DNA of 42,605 bases from Microscillaceae bacterium (GCA_025054775.1 JANWZA010000012.1:1-42605), one strand, 5' to 3'. Positions 1-8,751 are shown, counted from the stretch's first letter. The notes: a model not told the origin generated them from the letters alone. Made by a program: numbers and translations.

Positions 1-2
1 AG

Positions 3-128
3 AAATTTGGTAAATATGAGGTTTTTACGCAATCATACACACGCTTTATGGCAGATAAACCCACTGAACGAAATTTCAAAGCCAAAGCCACATTAGAATA
101 CCTGCATTTTTTAGAAAAACAAGCGTAA
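3..128 (+). CDS. C-terminal end of an unrecognised protein (5'-truncated)
   Basis: This frame is open from the window edge and ends with TAA at 126-128, giving 41 residues that finish in ATLEYLHFLEKQA. The composition is protein-like (charged, helical at the end), while the other two forward frames stop early. I do not recognise the family, and the N-terminal part lies outside the window. The next 850 bases on this strand hold no gene, so this is the last gene of its transcription unit. It could be a chance open frame, but its position and composition make a real gene end more likely. Confidence 0.5.
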   Translation, partial: KFGKYEVFTQSYTRFMADKPTERNFKAKATLEYLHFLEKQA

Positions 129-220
129 AGACTTGACCTCAGCCCCTAACCTTTTTCAAAGGCTAATCTTGTAGCTACATTAACTTTCATATGCATTTTT
201 TTTGAAATTTTGCTTCAACA

Positions 221-786
221 GAACTTACGCCCTCTAAAATTACCTAAGATTTTGTTTGAGAAAACAAGCCAATAAATTTTCTCTAAATCGATACCCATTA
301 GCAATTACTGCTTGATAACCTTTTCTTCCAAAATAACAAAAAGCCCTTAAAGCAGCAAAGATATGATTTTTATGGCATTGGTTCTTCTGACCAGGAAGTT
401 CCGAGTATTACAGAGTTGTTTGATAGCACGATGATATTCCTCAATATTCCAAGGGTTTTTAGAGCCACTTGAAATTCCTCCAAAGAAGTCTTCTTTGGCT
501 CTTGCCGAGAGTCTTGAGCATGGCTATAATAAACCATAAATAGCGTTTTTGATTAGACTCTTCTTTTCTGAAGACTGTTACCCAATAAAAACCTTTAGAT
601 GCGTTAAAAGCCTTTCGGTAGGATATTCGTTCATTTTGCCCCTTCTGCTTTGAATTGGCACGGTAAGTAATAATTACTGTATACCTATATTGCACAATGC
701 AGTGCTTTTCCTTCGCAACGCTCGCATATTCTTTCTCTTTTTTTGTAATATAATCAAAGTATTACATAAGTTTTGGGCGTAACTCC
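221..786 (-). mobile_element. Internally deleted IS4/IS701-type insertion sequence remnant
   Basis: A 10-base inverted repeat with one mismatch, ACTTACGCCC at 223-232 and its counterpart at 775-784 (AGTTACGCCC read on the minus strand), brackets a broken transposase reading frame. The bracketed length of about 560 bases is far too short for an intact element of this type, which usually exceeds 1 kb, so the N-terminal and catalytic core parts are gone. I see no convincing target-site duplication outside the repeats. The assignment rests on the transposase C-terminus plus the repeat pair. Confidence 0.5.
240..767 (-). pseudogene. Transposase C-terminal fragment, frameshifted (IS4/IS701-type DDE)
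   Basis: Read on the minus strand, one frame (about 767 to 459) ends in YWVTVFRKEESNQKRY-type sequence. A second frame continues with PWNIEEYHRAIKQLCNTRNF and then LVRRTNAIK. A third finishes with NHIFAALRAFCYFGRKG and runs to a TAA at 240-242. The order W-x-I-E-x-Y-H-R-A-I-K-Q followed by a C..R...VR patch and a NHIFAALRAF stretch is the known end of IS4-superfamily/IS701-type transposases, including the last catalytic Glu region. At least two frameshifts separate the pieces, so no active enzyme can be made. The exact family is an inference. Confidence 0.6.
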
Positions 787-956
787 TGACAATTTCTAAA
801 GTGGGATTTTGCTTCAAATCTGCAATGAAATCCTACACTTCTTGAGTATATTGTTCACTTAAAAGAGCTTAACTCAGCAGTAACTCGCATAAGTTGAATG
901 GTACAACGATGTATCAATAGTTTTTGTTATATCTCTCTTGCCAAAAATTAGCCTGA

Positions 957-985
957 ACCCTAAAAAATATATCTTCGCTTAGGGT
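957..985 (-). terminator. Possible terminator hairpin after the GWxTD gene
   Basis: ACCCTAA at 957-963 and TTAGGGT at 979-985 form a 7-bp stem with a 15-base loop, overlapping the stop codon of the GWxTD gene. Read on the minus strand it is followed by a short T tract a little further on (ATTTTTGG). The long loop and the gap before the Ts make this weak. Confidence 0.3.
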
Positions 986-2301
986 GAGTATGCAACAGCA
1001 AGTTTTCCTTCTCGCCAAAGTTCCACGGTAGGGTACCAAATTTGCTCATATTCAGGATAACGAACTAGTGTATAGTAAGCATCTGTAAATTGGTTAGGGC
1101 GTTGAACAAAGGTGAAATTGATTTCTGAAAAGTTAGGATTTTGTGTATAAGTCCATAATTGCTTATCTCTGGATTTAGTGATACGGTTAGGCATACCAAA
1201 AACTATGAAAATCATGCCCATGTCAGTTTTCCAACCTTCTTTGAAAGAGGTAAAAAGTTGGTTAGCTAACCTAACTCTTGTGTAAAATTCTTTAATAATT
1301 GCTTTCGCTTTGCGTATGTTCCCCTGCATAAGTTTGAGCCAGTAGCGGTCAAGTTCTTGTTTGGCTTGCAAAGCAGTACTCGTTTGGGTGAGTTTTTTCA
1401 TTTCCTCTTCTAAGGAAATGTAAACAAGTGGTTCGATGAGTTCTTTAGGGTGAGTATATTTAGGAAAATTTCTGTTATTATCTACCCAAAAGCTAAGACT
1501 ATAAAATACGGTAGTGTCATTGGCAACAGCATACAAACCCGCTTTGCGAAAAGTAAGTTTTTGATGACTCTGTACCTGAAAGATACTATCTGCAGGTATA
1601 TTCTTGGGCAAAATATTCTGCCCTGTGGTAGCCATAGGGGTAGTGGCACTCGGGAACTGAGGCTTGTAGTATTTTACCCATAGAGGTTTGCTCTCTTTTT
1701 CTTGCCAACTACTTATTTGTACAGTATCAGCCGTAGTAAGGTAGGAGGCAAACAAAGGTATTTGTCCATTTTTATCAAATAAGCTATACACTTCTCTGAA
1801 TTTTGCTGTAATATAAATAAGTGGTAAATCTTGTACTAAGCGTTTTCCTGTTTGACTATCGGCAAACTCTATAAGCATTACCTCGTTTACATCAGGTTTT
1901 TTAGGGACTTCTATTGTTAGGTAGTAATAAATATCCTGTTTCGTGAGCTTGGCATTTTCAAGGTTAATTTGTTTTGAGATTAAAAAATGTTGGCTATTAT
2001 AGTCAGGTAAAATACCATACATAACCTTGAAGCTATTTATAAAGTCTTGTAGATTTTCACTTTTTTCCAAACGAGGAACATGTAACCGAAACATTATCCG
2101 AAGGCTATCTTTGAGACTAAGGCTAACATACTGGCAACTCATTTTGCGGTTATCTACTAAGGTTTTAGTAGAAGATTCACTATTTTGTGTTTGCGGCACT
2201 GAAGTGGGGTAACCGTCTCGATTACAGGCTGACAGAAATAATAAAAGCAGAGAAAACAAAGATATAGAAACAATATTTGTTTTTTTGAAATGAGGGTACA
2301 T
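979..2301 (-). CDS. GWxTD-domain lipoprotein
   Basis: A 440-residue protein with a lipoprotein signal: positively charged start, hydrophobic core, and lipobox LSAC with Cys26. This suggests export and lipid anchoring. The C-terminal domain carries the signature GWKTD at about residues 356-360 followed by MGMIFIVFGMPN, which defines the GWxTD family of Bacteroidota. The family's function is not established. I start at the ATG at 2301 because it places the signal peptide at the N-terminus; an upstream in-frame ATG at 2394 would add 31 residues before it. The gene lies 105 bases downstream of the WecA-like gene on the same strand and is probably the last gene of that envelope cluster. Confidence 0.85.
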   Translation of the reverse strand: MYPHFKKTNIVSISLFSLLLLFLSACNRDGYPTSVPQTQNSESSTKTLVDNRKMSCQYVSLSLKDSLRIMFRLHVPRLEKSENLQDFINSFKVMYGILPDYNSQHFLISKQINLENAKLTKQDIYYYLTIEVPKKPDVNEVMLIEFADSQTGKRLVQDLPLIYITAKFREVYSLFDKNGQIPLFASYLTTADTVQISSWQEKESKPLWVKYYKPQFPSATTPMATTGQNILPKNIPADSIFQVQSHQKLTFRKAGLYAVANDTTVFYSLSFWVDNNRNFPKYTHPKELIEPLVYISLEEEMKKLTQTSTALQAKQELDRYWLKLMQGNIRKAKAIIKEFYTRVRLANQLFTSFKEGWKTDMGMIFIVFGMPNRITKSRDKQLWTYTQNPNFSEINFTFVQRPNQFTDAYYTLVRYPEYEQIWYPTVELWREGKLAVAYSP

Positions 2302-2406
2302 TGGTTTCTTCAAAACTAAAAAATAAAAACAATTTGTGTCTAATCCTTCTCCTTTAAGAGGTTTCAAATGCTTTTCAGAAGCAAAGCCATACACAGGGTG
2401 ACATAA

Positions 2407-3528
2407 TCAAATAACTTTGGCTGAGTTGGTTTGGTTCTTAATTAATTCTGCTTTTTTAAGCAATATAACTTGTTTTTGTTCTTTTTTTTTGTAAAACCAA
2501 TAAGCAAGATAAGTGTAAGCTCCTGCTAAAACTAATACTACCGTCAAAGCAAAAATGTTATATGTATTTTCCAAAAGTAATACTATGCAAATCATTATTA
2601 AGTTAATACAATACAAGAGTAAAGAGCTAGCCCAATGGCTCAAACCGCCACGAGTTAGGTAGTGGTGTAAGTGATTACAATCCGCTTTTAAGGGGGACTT
2701 ACCATTAAGTATTCTTTGAATAAATAAGCGAAGAGTGTCAAACAAAGGAATGATAAGAATAGTAACGGCTAATACAGGCGCAAAACTTTCCCTAAATAAA
2801 GGGCTTTTAGCTACTTTGTGCATTTCTATAAAATTGACTGCTAATACTGCTATCACAACACCAATGGTAAGTGAACCCGTATCCCCCATGAATATCCCTG
2901 CCGAATTTCGCAAGTTATATCGCAAAAAACCTGCTACCGCTCCTGCCAAAGCTGTACTTAGTATGGTCCATTGATATAAACCTAATTGATAAAATAGAAA
3001 ACCGAATACCAAACTTGTAATTACCCCGATTCCTCCTGCCAAACCATTGATGCCGTCTAAAAGGTTGAAGGCATTAGTAATCACTAATAAGGTAAAAACT
3101 GATATTACAATACTTAACCAAAAAGGAATTTCATATATCCATAAGAAGCCATAAAAGCTCGTGAGGCGAATGTCTCCTTTCCAGGCTAGTATGAAAGTTG
3201 CAATAAGCTGGGCTATCAATTTTTTGTAAGGACTGAGAGGAATAATATCATCTTTTACACCTGTAAAAAATAGAATTAAAATGGCTGTAAGTACTACGCC
3301 TAAGGCAGGCATTTGGGTAAAGTCGGCAAAAAAGCACCACGATATACTTAATCCACCGAAAATAGCTATACCTCCTAAGGTAGGTACTCTTCTTTTGTGT
3401 ATTTTACGAAAGGTATCGGGTTCATCAAATAGATATTTTTGCTCTGCTAATCTTACTAGAGCAGGTATGCTCAGCCAAGAGATGAGAAAAGCAAGTACGC
3501 CTGTCAAAAATAATATCAGTAGTATCAT
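2407..3528 (-). CDS. WecA/TagO-type polyprenyl-phosphate HexNAc-1-phosphate transferase (GT4, MraY superfamily)
   Basis: A 373-residue polytopic membrane protein with about ten hydrophobic segments. It shows the MraY/WecA superfamily landmarks in order: KIHKRRVPTLGGIAIF near residues 43-58, the GVKDD aspartate pair near 90, NAFNLLDGINGLAGG near 152-166, FMGDTGSLT near 213, and CNHLHHYLTRGG near 282-293. The HLHH type and the lack of UDP-MurNAc-pentapeptide features favour a WecA/TagO-like enzyme over MraY. Such enzymes move a HexNAc-1-phosphate from its UDP-sugar to undecaprenyl phosphate at the inner membrane and start glycan synthesis. The gene sits between a second type of initiating enzyme and a lipoprotein gene, all on minus. 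The exact donor sugar cannot be told. Confidence 0.85.
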   Translation of the reverse strand: MILLILFLTGVLAFLISWLSIPALVRLAEQKYLFDEPDTFRKIHKRRVPTLGGIAIFGGLSISWCFFADFTQMPALGVVLTAILILFFTGVKDDIIPLSPYKKLIAQLIATFILAWKGDIRLTSFYGFLWIYEIPFWLSIVISVFTLLVITNAFNLLDGINGLAGGIGVITSLVFGFLFYQLGLYQWTILSTALAGAVAGFLRYNLRNSAGIFMGDTGSLTIGVVIAVLAVNFIEMHKVAKSPLFRESFAPVLAVTILIIPLFDTLRLFIQRILNGKSPLKADCNHLHHYLTRGGLSHWASSLLLYCINLIMICIVLLLENTYNIFALTVVLVLAGAYTYLAYWFYKKKEQKQVILLKKAELIKNQTNSAKVI

Positions 3529-3664
3529 TTCAGTACGAGTAGCATTGTTTCATTTACCGCCAACATATTTTCTAGTGTGATTTAGGTGTTTTTTAGCTTT
3601 TTTTACTTTTACGTAAAAATTACTAAAAAGTCTAATGAAAGTACTAAATTTATTTCAATAGTTC

Positions 3665-5044
3665 TCAAAAAGCACTACTATCTCCCTTTATCATACGAAA
3701 AACGGTCAATAAAATAATTTTTATATCCAAAAAAAATGACCAATTTTCAATGTAAAATACGTCTAAACGTACACGATTTATCATAGAGCGAATATCTTTG
3801 GTTTCACCGCGATAGCCCTTCACTTGCGCTAATCCTGTAATTCCAGGCTTAACAAAATGACGTACCATATATTTATCTATTACTTGCTTAAAGCGGTTGT
3901 CTAGTTCTAAGGGGTGAGGGCGGGGACCTACAACAGTCATGTCTCCTAGAAGGACGTTAATAAATTGAGGTAATTCATCTAGATTAGTTTTGCGTAAGAA
4001 GGCTCCTACTTTGGTAACACGAGAGTCGTTTTTAGTAGCTTGCACAAAAACAGCATCTTTTTCATGCTTCATAGTCCTAAATTTGAAGCAAGTAAAGGTT
4101 TTACCGTTCCGTCCTGAGCGTTTTTGCAAAAAGAAGATAGGTCCTTTGGAATTAAGCCGAATAGCTATAGCTATGAGTGGGACGAGCCAAGAGAGAAAAA
4201 AGATGATGATGAAAAGTGAAAAAACTATATCGAAAGTGCGTTTGATGGCTTGGTTTAATAAATCGTTTAGTGGCTCTTCGCGCGTGTTAATAACGGGAAT
4301 ATTACCGTATTTTTCAATTTTCATGCTCTTGTCTGAAAACTCGCGCAAATCAGGCAGCATTTTGAGGCGCACTAAATTACGGTCTGCAAATTTGCGAATT
4401 TGTTTGAAATGTTTTTTATCTGCCTCAGGAAGGGCAAAATAAATTTCATCAATTTGCTTTTCAAGGGCGAAAGTTTCTACATCAGCTACTTTCCCTATTA
4501 CCTCAGGGGCCTGCACCTTATCATCAAAAAAACCTAGTACCCGATAACCCAAAGAAGGATTTTTTAGGAAAAACTGCGCCAAAGAGCGGCTTAAATCATT
4601 ATATCCAATAATGACTACTTTTTTGAGGTTATAACCTAACTCTCGTATAGAACGCAAGAAATACATTAACGCAAACCGCCACGCAACACCGAATATGAAG
4701 AATAAACTATACGTGTAGAAAAGGTGTAAACGTGAAAAATAGGTCGTTTTAATAAAAACGAAGACAGCCGTTACAGAAAACAGGTGCAAAATAACCGACT
4801 GAGCTATTTTGCGAGCCACAGCACCATAGCTATCTAATCGTGATACTTCATAATTTCCTAATAAGAAAGCAATTACAAGCCACGTAGCGTTGAAATAAGC
4901 CAAAAGTAACAAATAAGGTGTACTCTCAAAGAGACTAAAATTACCAAATTTAATAGGATAGGCTAAAATATAAATTAAATTAAGTAGTAATAAATCACCT
5001 ATCAAATACACTAATCTTAAAAATCGGTGATATTGCTGTGCCAT
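3665..5044 (-). CDS. Undecaprenyl-phosphate sugar phosphotransferase (WcaJ/WbaP-like)
   Basis: A 459-residue protein built as in the polyprenyl glycosylphosphotransferase family. It has an N-terminal block of four to five membrane helices (residues 1-135), a soluble CoA-binding-like region (VVIIGYNDLSRSLAQF near 142), one more hydrophobic segment near 275-295, and the catalytic module. The catalytic module shows KRTFDIVFSL, GPIFFLQKRSGRNG, FKFRTMK, NLDELPQFINVLLGDMTVVG and PRPHP, then PGITGLAQV. These enzymes add a hexose-1-phosphate to undecaprenyl phosphate and start exopolysaccharide or capsule units. The gene is first in the minus-strand group and diverges from bshA across a 406-base spacer. 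Sugar specificity is unknown. Confidence 0.88.
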   Translation of the reverse strand: MAQQYHRFLRLVYLIGDLLLLNLIYILAYPIKFGNFSLFESTPYLLLLAYFNATWLVIAFLLGNYEVSRLDSYGAVARKIAQSVILHLFSVTAVFVFIKTTYFSRLHLFYTYSLFFIFGVAWRFALMYFLRSIRELGYNLKKVVIIGYNDLSRSLAQFFLKNPSLGYRVLGFFDDKVQAPEVIGKVADVETFALEKQIDEIYFALPEADKKHFKQIRKFADRNLVRLKMLPDLREFSDKSMKIEKYGNIPVINTREEPLNDLLNQAIKRTFDIVFSLFIIIFFLSWLVPLIAIAIRLNSKGPIFFLQKRSGRNGKTFTCFKFRTMKHEKDAVFVQATKNDSRVTKVGAFLRKTNLDELPQFINVLLGDMTVVGPRPHPLELDNRFKQVIDKYMVRHFVKPGITGLAQVKGYRGETKDIRSMINRVRLDVFYIENWSFFLDIKIILLTVFRMIKGDSSAF

Positions 5045-5450
5045 AAAAGGGATCCTACTTAAAATTGAGTTTTTGAATAGTTGAGTTTAATTATTTTATC
5101 GTTAAATGAAGGCTATATGGCAAATGCAAGTTTCTCGGGTGAGAACCAAAGGAAATACGCATTTTTTTGCATAGGGTTGTTTTAGTACAGTTTTTTTTTC
5201 ACTTACGTCTTTCAAAAAAATATTTTTTTGATAAGATTTTGTACTTTTCTATGATTTCAAGTTTACTTTTTTATGATTTCAGGTTATATTTTGCTTGTTA
5301 AGCATAGAAAAAACGAGGTAATAGATTATGAATATATGTAAAAATGTTGTTTATTTTCTTATTTTTTTTTTATTACCAAACTTTGTACCCAAGTTTGATG
5401 TTTAACTTTTAGTGCTTAATTTAGGTTATGAACTTTTTTTTCATTTTTTC
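5045..5450. promoter_or_regulatory. 406-base divergent spacer between the WcaJ-like gene and bshA
   Basis: The spacer is AT-rich with several T tracts and no convincing open frame. It must hold promoters for both flanking genes. I find no perfect TAnnTTTG; a near match TAACTTTT lies about 50 bases before bshA. The only clear structure is a 22-base tandem repeat, listed separately. Confidence 0.4.
5242..5285. repeat. Two tandem copies of a 22-base unit
   Basis: The unit TACTTTTCTATGATTTCAAG plus two bases at 5242-5263 is repeated at 5264-5285 with 20 of 22 positions equal. Copies spaced by about two helical turns in a divergent promoter region could be binding sites for one regulator, but replication slippage is an equally simple cause. 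Confidence 0.6.
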
Positions 5451-6617
5451 ATGAATATAGGCATTGTCTGTTATCCCACTTATGGTGGAAGTGGAGTGGT
5501 AGCTACTGAATTAGGTAAAGGATTGGCAGAAAAAGGGCATAAGGTTCATTTTATTACCTATACCCAACCCGTGAGGCTAAACATTTTTAATGAAAATATT
5601 TGCTATCATGAGGTGTATGTTCCGAATTATCCGTTGTTTTTGTATCCTCCTTATGAATTAGCTTTGGCAAGTGAGATTGTAAATGTGGTAAAGCACGAAA
5701 AATTAGATATATTGCACGTGCATTATGCCATTCCTCATGCTTCATCAGCCTTCATGGCAAAGCAAATCCTTAAAACAGAAGGCATAAAAATTCCAGTAGT
5801 AACCACTTTGCACGGCACAGATATTACCTTAGTGGGTAAAGATGCTTCGTTTGCTCCGGTGGTTACTTTTAGTATCAATCAATCGGATAAGGTTACGGCT
5901 GTTTCTAATAGTTTGAAAGAGGACACATACAAGATATTTCCTATTCAAAAATCAATTGAAGTAATACCTAATTTCATTAATTTAGAGCGCTTCAAACGGC
6001 AAAGTAAAGAGCATTTCAGAAGAGCTATCTGCCCCAAAGGTGAAAAGTTATTAGTACATACGTCTAATTTCAGAAAAGTAAAGCGTATTCAAGATATTTT
6101 GTTCATATTTCAGCAATTACAAAAACATATTCCTGTAAAGTTGCTTATAATAGGGGATGGTCCAGAAAGAGTAAATCTAGAAGAGCTTTGCCGTGAGTTA
6201 GGCTGTCAAGAAGATGTGAGGTTTTTAGGTAAATTGGATGCTATTGAAGAGGTGCTTTCTATTGCTGATGCCTTTATGATGCCCTCTGAAAAAGAAAGTT
6301 TTGGATTAGCCGCTTTAGAGGCTATGGCTTGCGAAGTACCTGTCATTTCTAGTAATGCAGGAGGACTCCCCGAGCTTAATATTCACGGCGTTACAGGTTT
6401 CGTAAGTGAAATTGGAGATATTGAAGACATGGTAAAAAATACACTTACTCTTCTAAAAGATGAAAATTTACCTACGTTCAAAAAAAATGCTTTGGCACGT
6501 GCCAAAGACTTTGAGATTTCAAAAATTTTGCCCATGTATGAAAGAGTCTATCAAGAATGTTTAGAACAAATCCAACTCAAACCTGAAACAGAAAAAATAG
6601 ATATTCTTACAATTTAG
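5451..6617 (+). CDS. bshA: N-acetyl-alpha-D-glucosaminyl L-malate synthase
   Basis: A 388-residue GT4/GT-B glycosyltransferase. It opens with MNIGIVCYPTYGGSGVVATE, the hallmark of BshA, followed by LHVHYAIPHASSAFMA, TTLHGTDITLVG and the donor-site stretch MMPSEKESFGLAALEAMACE with its E-x7-E pattern. BshA joins GlcNAc from UDP-GlcNAc to L-malate, the first step of bacillithiol synthesis, and bacillithiol is the main low-mass thiol in many Bacteroidota. I use the ATG at 5451. An in-frame ATG at 5412 would add FFHF-rich residues ahead of the Rossmann strand. BshB and BshC are not in the window. thiL follows 49 bases later but has its own promoter. Confidence 0.93.
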   Translation: MNIGIVCYPTYGGSGVVATELGKGLAEKGHKVHFITYTQPVRLNIFNENICYHEVYVPNYPLFLYPPYELALASEIVNVVKHEKLDILHVHYAIPHASSAFMAKQILKTEGIKIPVVTTLHGTDITLVGKDASFAPVVTFSINQSDKVTAVSNSLKEDTYKIFPIQKSIEVIPNFINLERFKRQSKEHFRRAICPKGEKLLVHTSNFRKVKRIQDILFIFQQLQKHIPVKLLIIGDGPERVNLEELCRELGCQEDVRFLGKLDAIEEVLSIADAFMMPSEKESFGLAALEAMACEVPVISSNAGGLPELNIHGVTGFVSEIGDIEDMVKNTLTLLKDENLPTFKKNALARAKDFEISKILPMYERVYQECLEQIQLKPETEKIDILTI

Positions 6618-6640
6618 TTATCAAATTAGCCACAAAATCG

Positions 6641-6648
6641 TACCTTTG
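6641..6648 (+). promoter_or_regulatory. Bacteroidota -7 element before thiL
   Basis: TACCTTTG matches the Bacteroidota -7 consensus TAnnTTTG exactly and lies 18 bases before the thiL ATG. The -33 region is poor (TTA at 6618-6620). It gives thiL a short leader and suggests transcription separate from bshA. Confidence 0.6.
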
Positions 6649-6666
6649 TAGAAAAAAATCTACCTT

Positions 6667-7704
6667 ATGCCTACCACCCAACGCACAGAGCTAAACCAAC
6701 TAGGTGAATTTGGTTTGATAGACCGTATTAAGCAACCTTTTGAGCAGAAACAACATACAGAAACCCGTAAAGGTATCGGCGATGACGCTGCTGTAATAGA
6801 CTATGGGCAAGACTTCTATACATTACATTCTACTGACTTGCTCATAGAAGGCGTACATTTTGATTTGAGTTATATGCCCCTAAAATATCTAGGCTACAAG
6901 GCTGTAGCGGTCAATGTATCTGATATTGCCGCTATGAACGGCATACCACAACAAATCTTGGTGAGTATAGCGGTAAGCAATCGTTTCTCAGTAGAGGCTA
7001 TTGACGAAATATACGAGGGCATTGCCGAGGCCTGCCAAAACTATCGGCTTGATCTTATAGGAGGAGATACTACCACTTCCAGAGCAGGCTTGGTGTTGAA
7101 TATTAGTATTATAGGTAAAGTAAAAAAAAATAAAATTACTTACCGAAGCGGAGCAAGAGAAAATGATATTTTATGTGTAACGGGTGATTTAGGAGCAGCT
7201 TATTTAGGCTTGCAAATTTTAGAACGCGAAAAACAAGTTTTTCTTGCTAATCCCCATGCCGAACCACAACTAGAAGGAAAAGATTATATTGTGCAAAAAC
7301 AACTCAAACCCGAAGCCCGTACCGATATTGTATATGAATTAGACGAACTTGGTATCATACCTACCGCTATGATTGATATTTCTGACGGATTAGCCTCTGA
7401 AATTTTGCACCTTTGTAAGCAATCTAATGTAGGAGCAGTTATTTTTGAAGATAAACTACCTATTGAGGATATTAGTTGGCTTACTGCCCAAGAACTCAAT
7501 CTACCTATAATGACTTGTGCCTTAAACGGTGGTGAGGATTATGAACTGCTTTTCAGCATAGCCCAAAAAGACTTTGAAAAGGTGAATAAAATTGCCGATG
7601 TCAGCCCTATTGGTTATATTACTTCGGCAGATAAAAAAGCTACCCTCCGTACTAAAAGTGGTACGGTATATCCGTTAGAGGCACAAGGTTGGAAACATTT
7701 TTAG
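6667..7704 (+). CDS. thiL: Thiamine-monophosphate kinase
   Basis: A 345-residue protein of the PurM-like ATP-binding superfamily. The N-terminus LGEFGLIDRI is the usual ThiL start, followed by GIGDDAAVID (Mg-ATP site, about residues 37-46), TDLLIEGVHFD, GYKAVAVNVSDIAAMNG (78-94), LIGGDTTTS and, in the C-terminal half, MIDISDGLASE and NGGEDYELLF. ThiL uses ATP to turn thiamine monophosphate into thiamine diphosphate, the active cofactor. Length is normal for the family (about 320-350). I see no TPP riboswitch upstream, and the leader is too short to hold one. The gene is followed by a repeat-rich stretch and an IS1 remnant. Confidence 0.95.
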   Translation: MPTTQRTELNQLGEFGLIDRIKQPFEQKQHTETRKGIGDDAAVIDYGQDFYTLHSTDLLIEGVHFDLSYMPLKYLGYKAVAVNVSDIAAMNGIPQQILVSIAVSNRFSVEAIDEIYEGIAEACQNYRLDLIGGDTTTSRAGLVLNISIIGKVKKNKITYRSGARENDILCVTGDLGAAYLGLQILEREKQVFLANPHAEPQLEGKDYIVQKQLKPEARTDIVYELDELGIIPTAMIDISDGLASEILHLCKQSNVGAVIFEDKLPIEDISWLTAQELNLPIMTCALNGGEDYELLFSIAQKDFEKVNKIADVSPIGYITSADKKATLRTKSGTVYPLEAQGWKHF

Positions 7705-7791
7705 AATTTGTATGCTCGGTTTAAGGCTACAAGCTAATATCCACACACAACCAAATTTCTTGAGCATCCCCTTCGCCTTTTCACTAAGGCT

Positions 7792-7878
7792 CAAAAGGCT
7801 GCGAGGTAGGCTCTACAGGGCTTTGCTAACGTTTCATTGCTTCTTACCAAGCCCTTGAGACTTGTCCTTTCAATCCCT
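7792..7878 (+). repeat. Imperfect dispersed repeat, copy A (thiL downstream region)
   Basis: This stretch matches 38499-38577 in the same order of blocks: GCGAG, CAGG-x-CTTT, ACGTTT-xx-TGCTTC, AAGCC and CTTG-x-CCTTTCAATC (the last 14 of 15). Overall likeness is roughly two thirds with small gaps. The remaining bases between thiL and the IS1 remnant (7705-8070) hold no open frame with coding character. Copies in two intergenic sites suggest a scattered non-coding repeat family. Confidence 0.55.
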
Positions 7879-8070
7879 AACGCTTGCAACTTGACTTTGT
7901 TGAATTGAATGTTGTTATTATTGAAATAAGACATTCAATTGTTCACTCAAATAGCATTTTTTGAAAAGTAAAACTCACAATTGGACAAACTTTCAATACA
8001 GATTACTTGAAAAACTTTTTGTAGGAAAAGAGACAGAAAAAGAAATATGGCTCCCTACATACAGGAATTG

Positions 8071-8751
8071 TTAAAATAGTATAGATAAATCATTATTCCA
8101 TCTAAACATTAAAAGTTTAACTGAATAGACTAGCATGTAAACAACTTTAGAGTAACATCTAGTTTTCCTTCTTAATCGTGCTAAAAGATGACGCAAAAGA
8201 CTATTATATCCTTCAACCGTGAAAGTGTTCGCTTTGGATTGTATATGTAATCGTCTGGCACAAATGCTTCTTATGCCTTCCAATAATCTGTACAAACCCT
8301 CCCCCTTTATCTTCGGTTCAATCTTCTTCCAAAGTTTTTCACCAGTTCCAGTTCCCCTGGTACCAACTCCGCAATGGATGAATTTACGCCCATCTCTATC
8401 AACAGCAATCCATATCCAACAATAGTTTTTTTTGAGCCAATATATGTGTGCATCTCATCTATTTCAATAACTTCAATAGCATCATTACTCCGAATTTCAT
8501 CAAGTTTTTTTCCATATGTCTTAATCCAATTAGAGACTGTAACGTGGCTCACTTTTAAGAAGCGACCAATGGAGCGAAATCCTAGACCTGCAAGATATAA
8601 TATTAATGCATCACGTTTTAGTTTTTCAGGTTTTCCTATGTGGTAAAACGAAAACTGCAGTCTTTATTTAAACGTTATTTAAACGTTGTTTGCCTTTAGC
8701 TATACCCTCTTTACAAAATTTTGTTGATTTGCATTTGGGACATCGTTCCAT
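8071..8751 (-). pseudogene. Frameshifted IS1-family transposase (insA/insB-like)
   Basis: From ATG at 8751 on the minus strand the frame reads MERCPKCKSTKFCKEGIAKG, the zinc-finger start of IS1 InsA. It stops, then resumes in another frame with GFRSIGRFLKVSHVTVSNWI (helix-turn-helix) and EIDEMHTYIGSKK (first catalytic Asp, as in InsB). A further shift gives a short readable patch, and a last frame ends with NTFTVEGYNSLLRHLLARLR at 8071. At least three frame breaks make it inactive. Terminal inverted repeats and target duplication could not be recognised. It lies alone between thiL and aroQ and does not interrupt a gene. Confidence 0.8.

Noticed and set aside
3990-4442. A 150-codon plus-strand frame antisense to the WcaJ-like gene
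   Set aside because: It overlaps the best conserved catalytic part of the phosphotransferase, and its own product has no recognisable feature.
6618-6666. Possible TPP riboswitch before thiL
   Set aside because: The leader is under 50 bases and lacks the conserved THI box; a plain -7 promoter element explains it.
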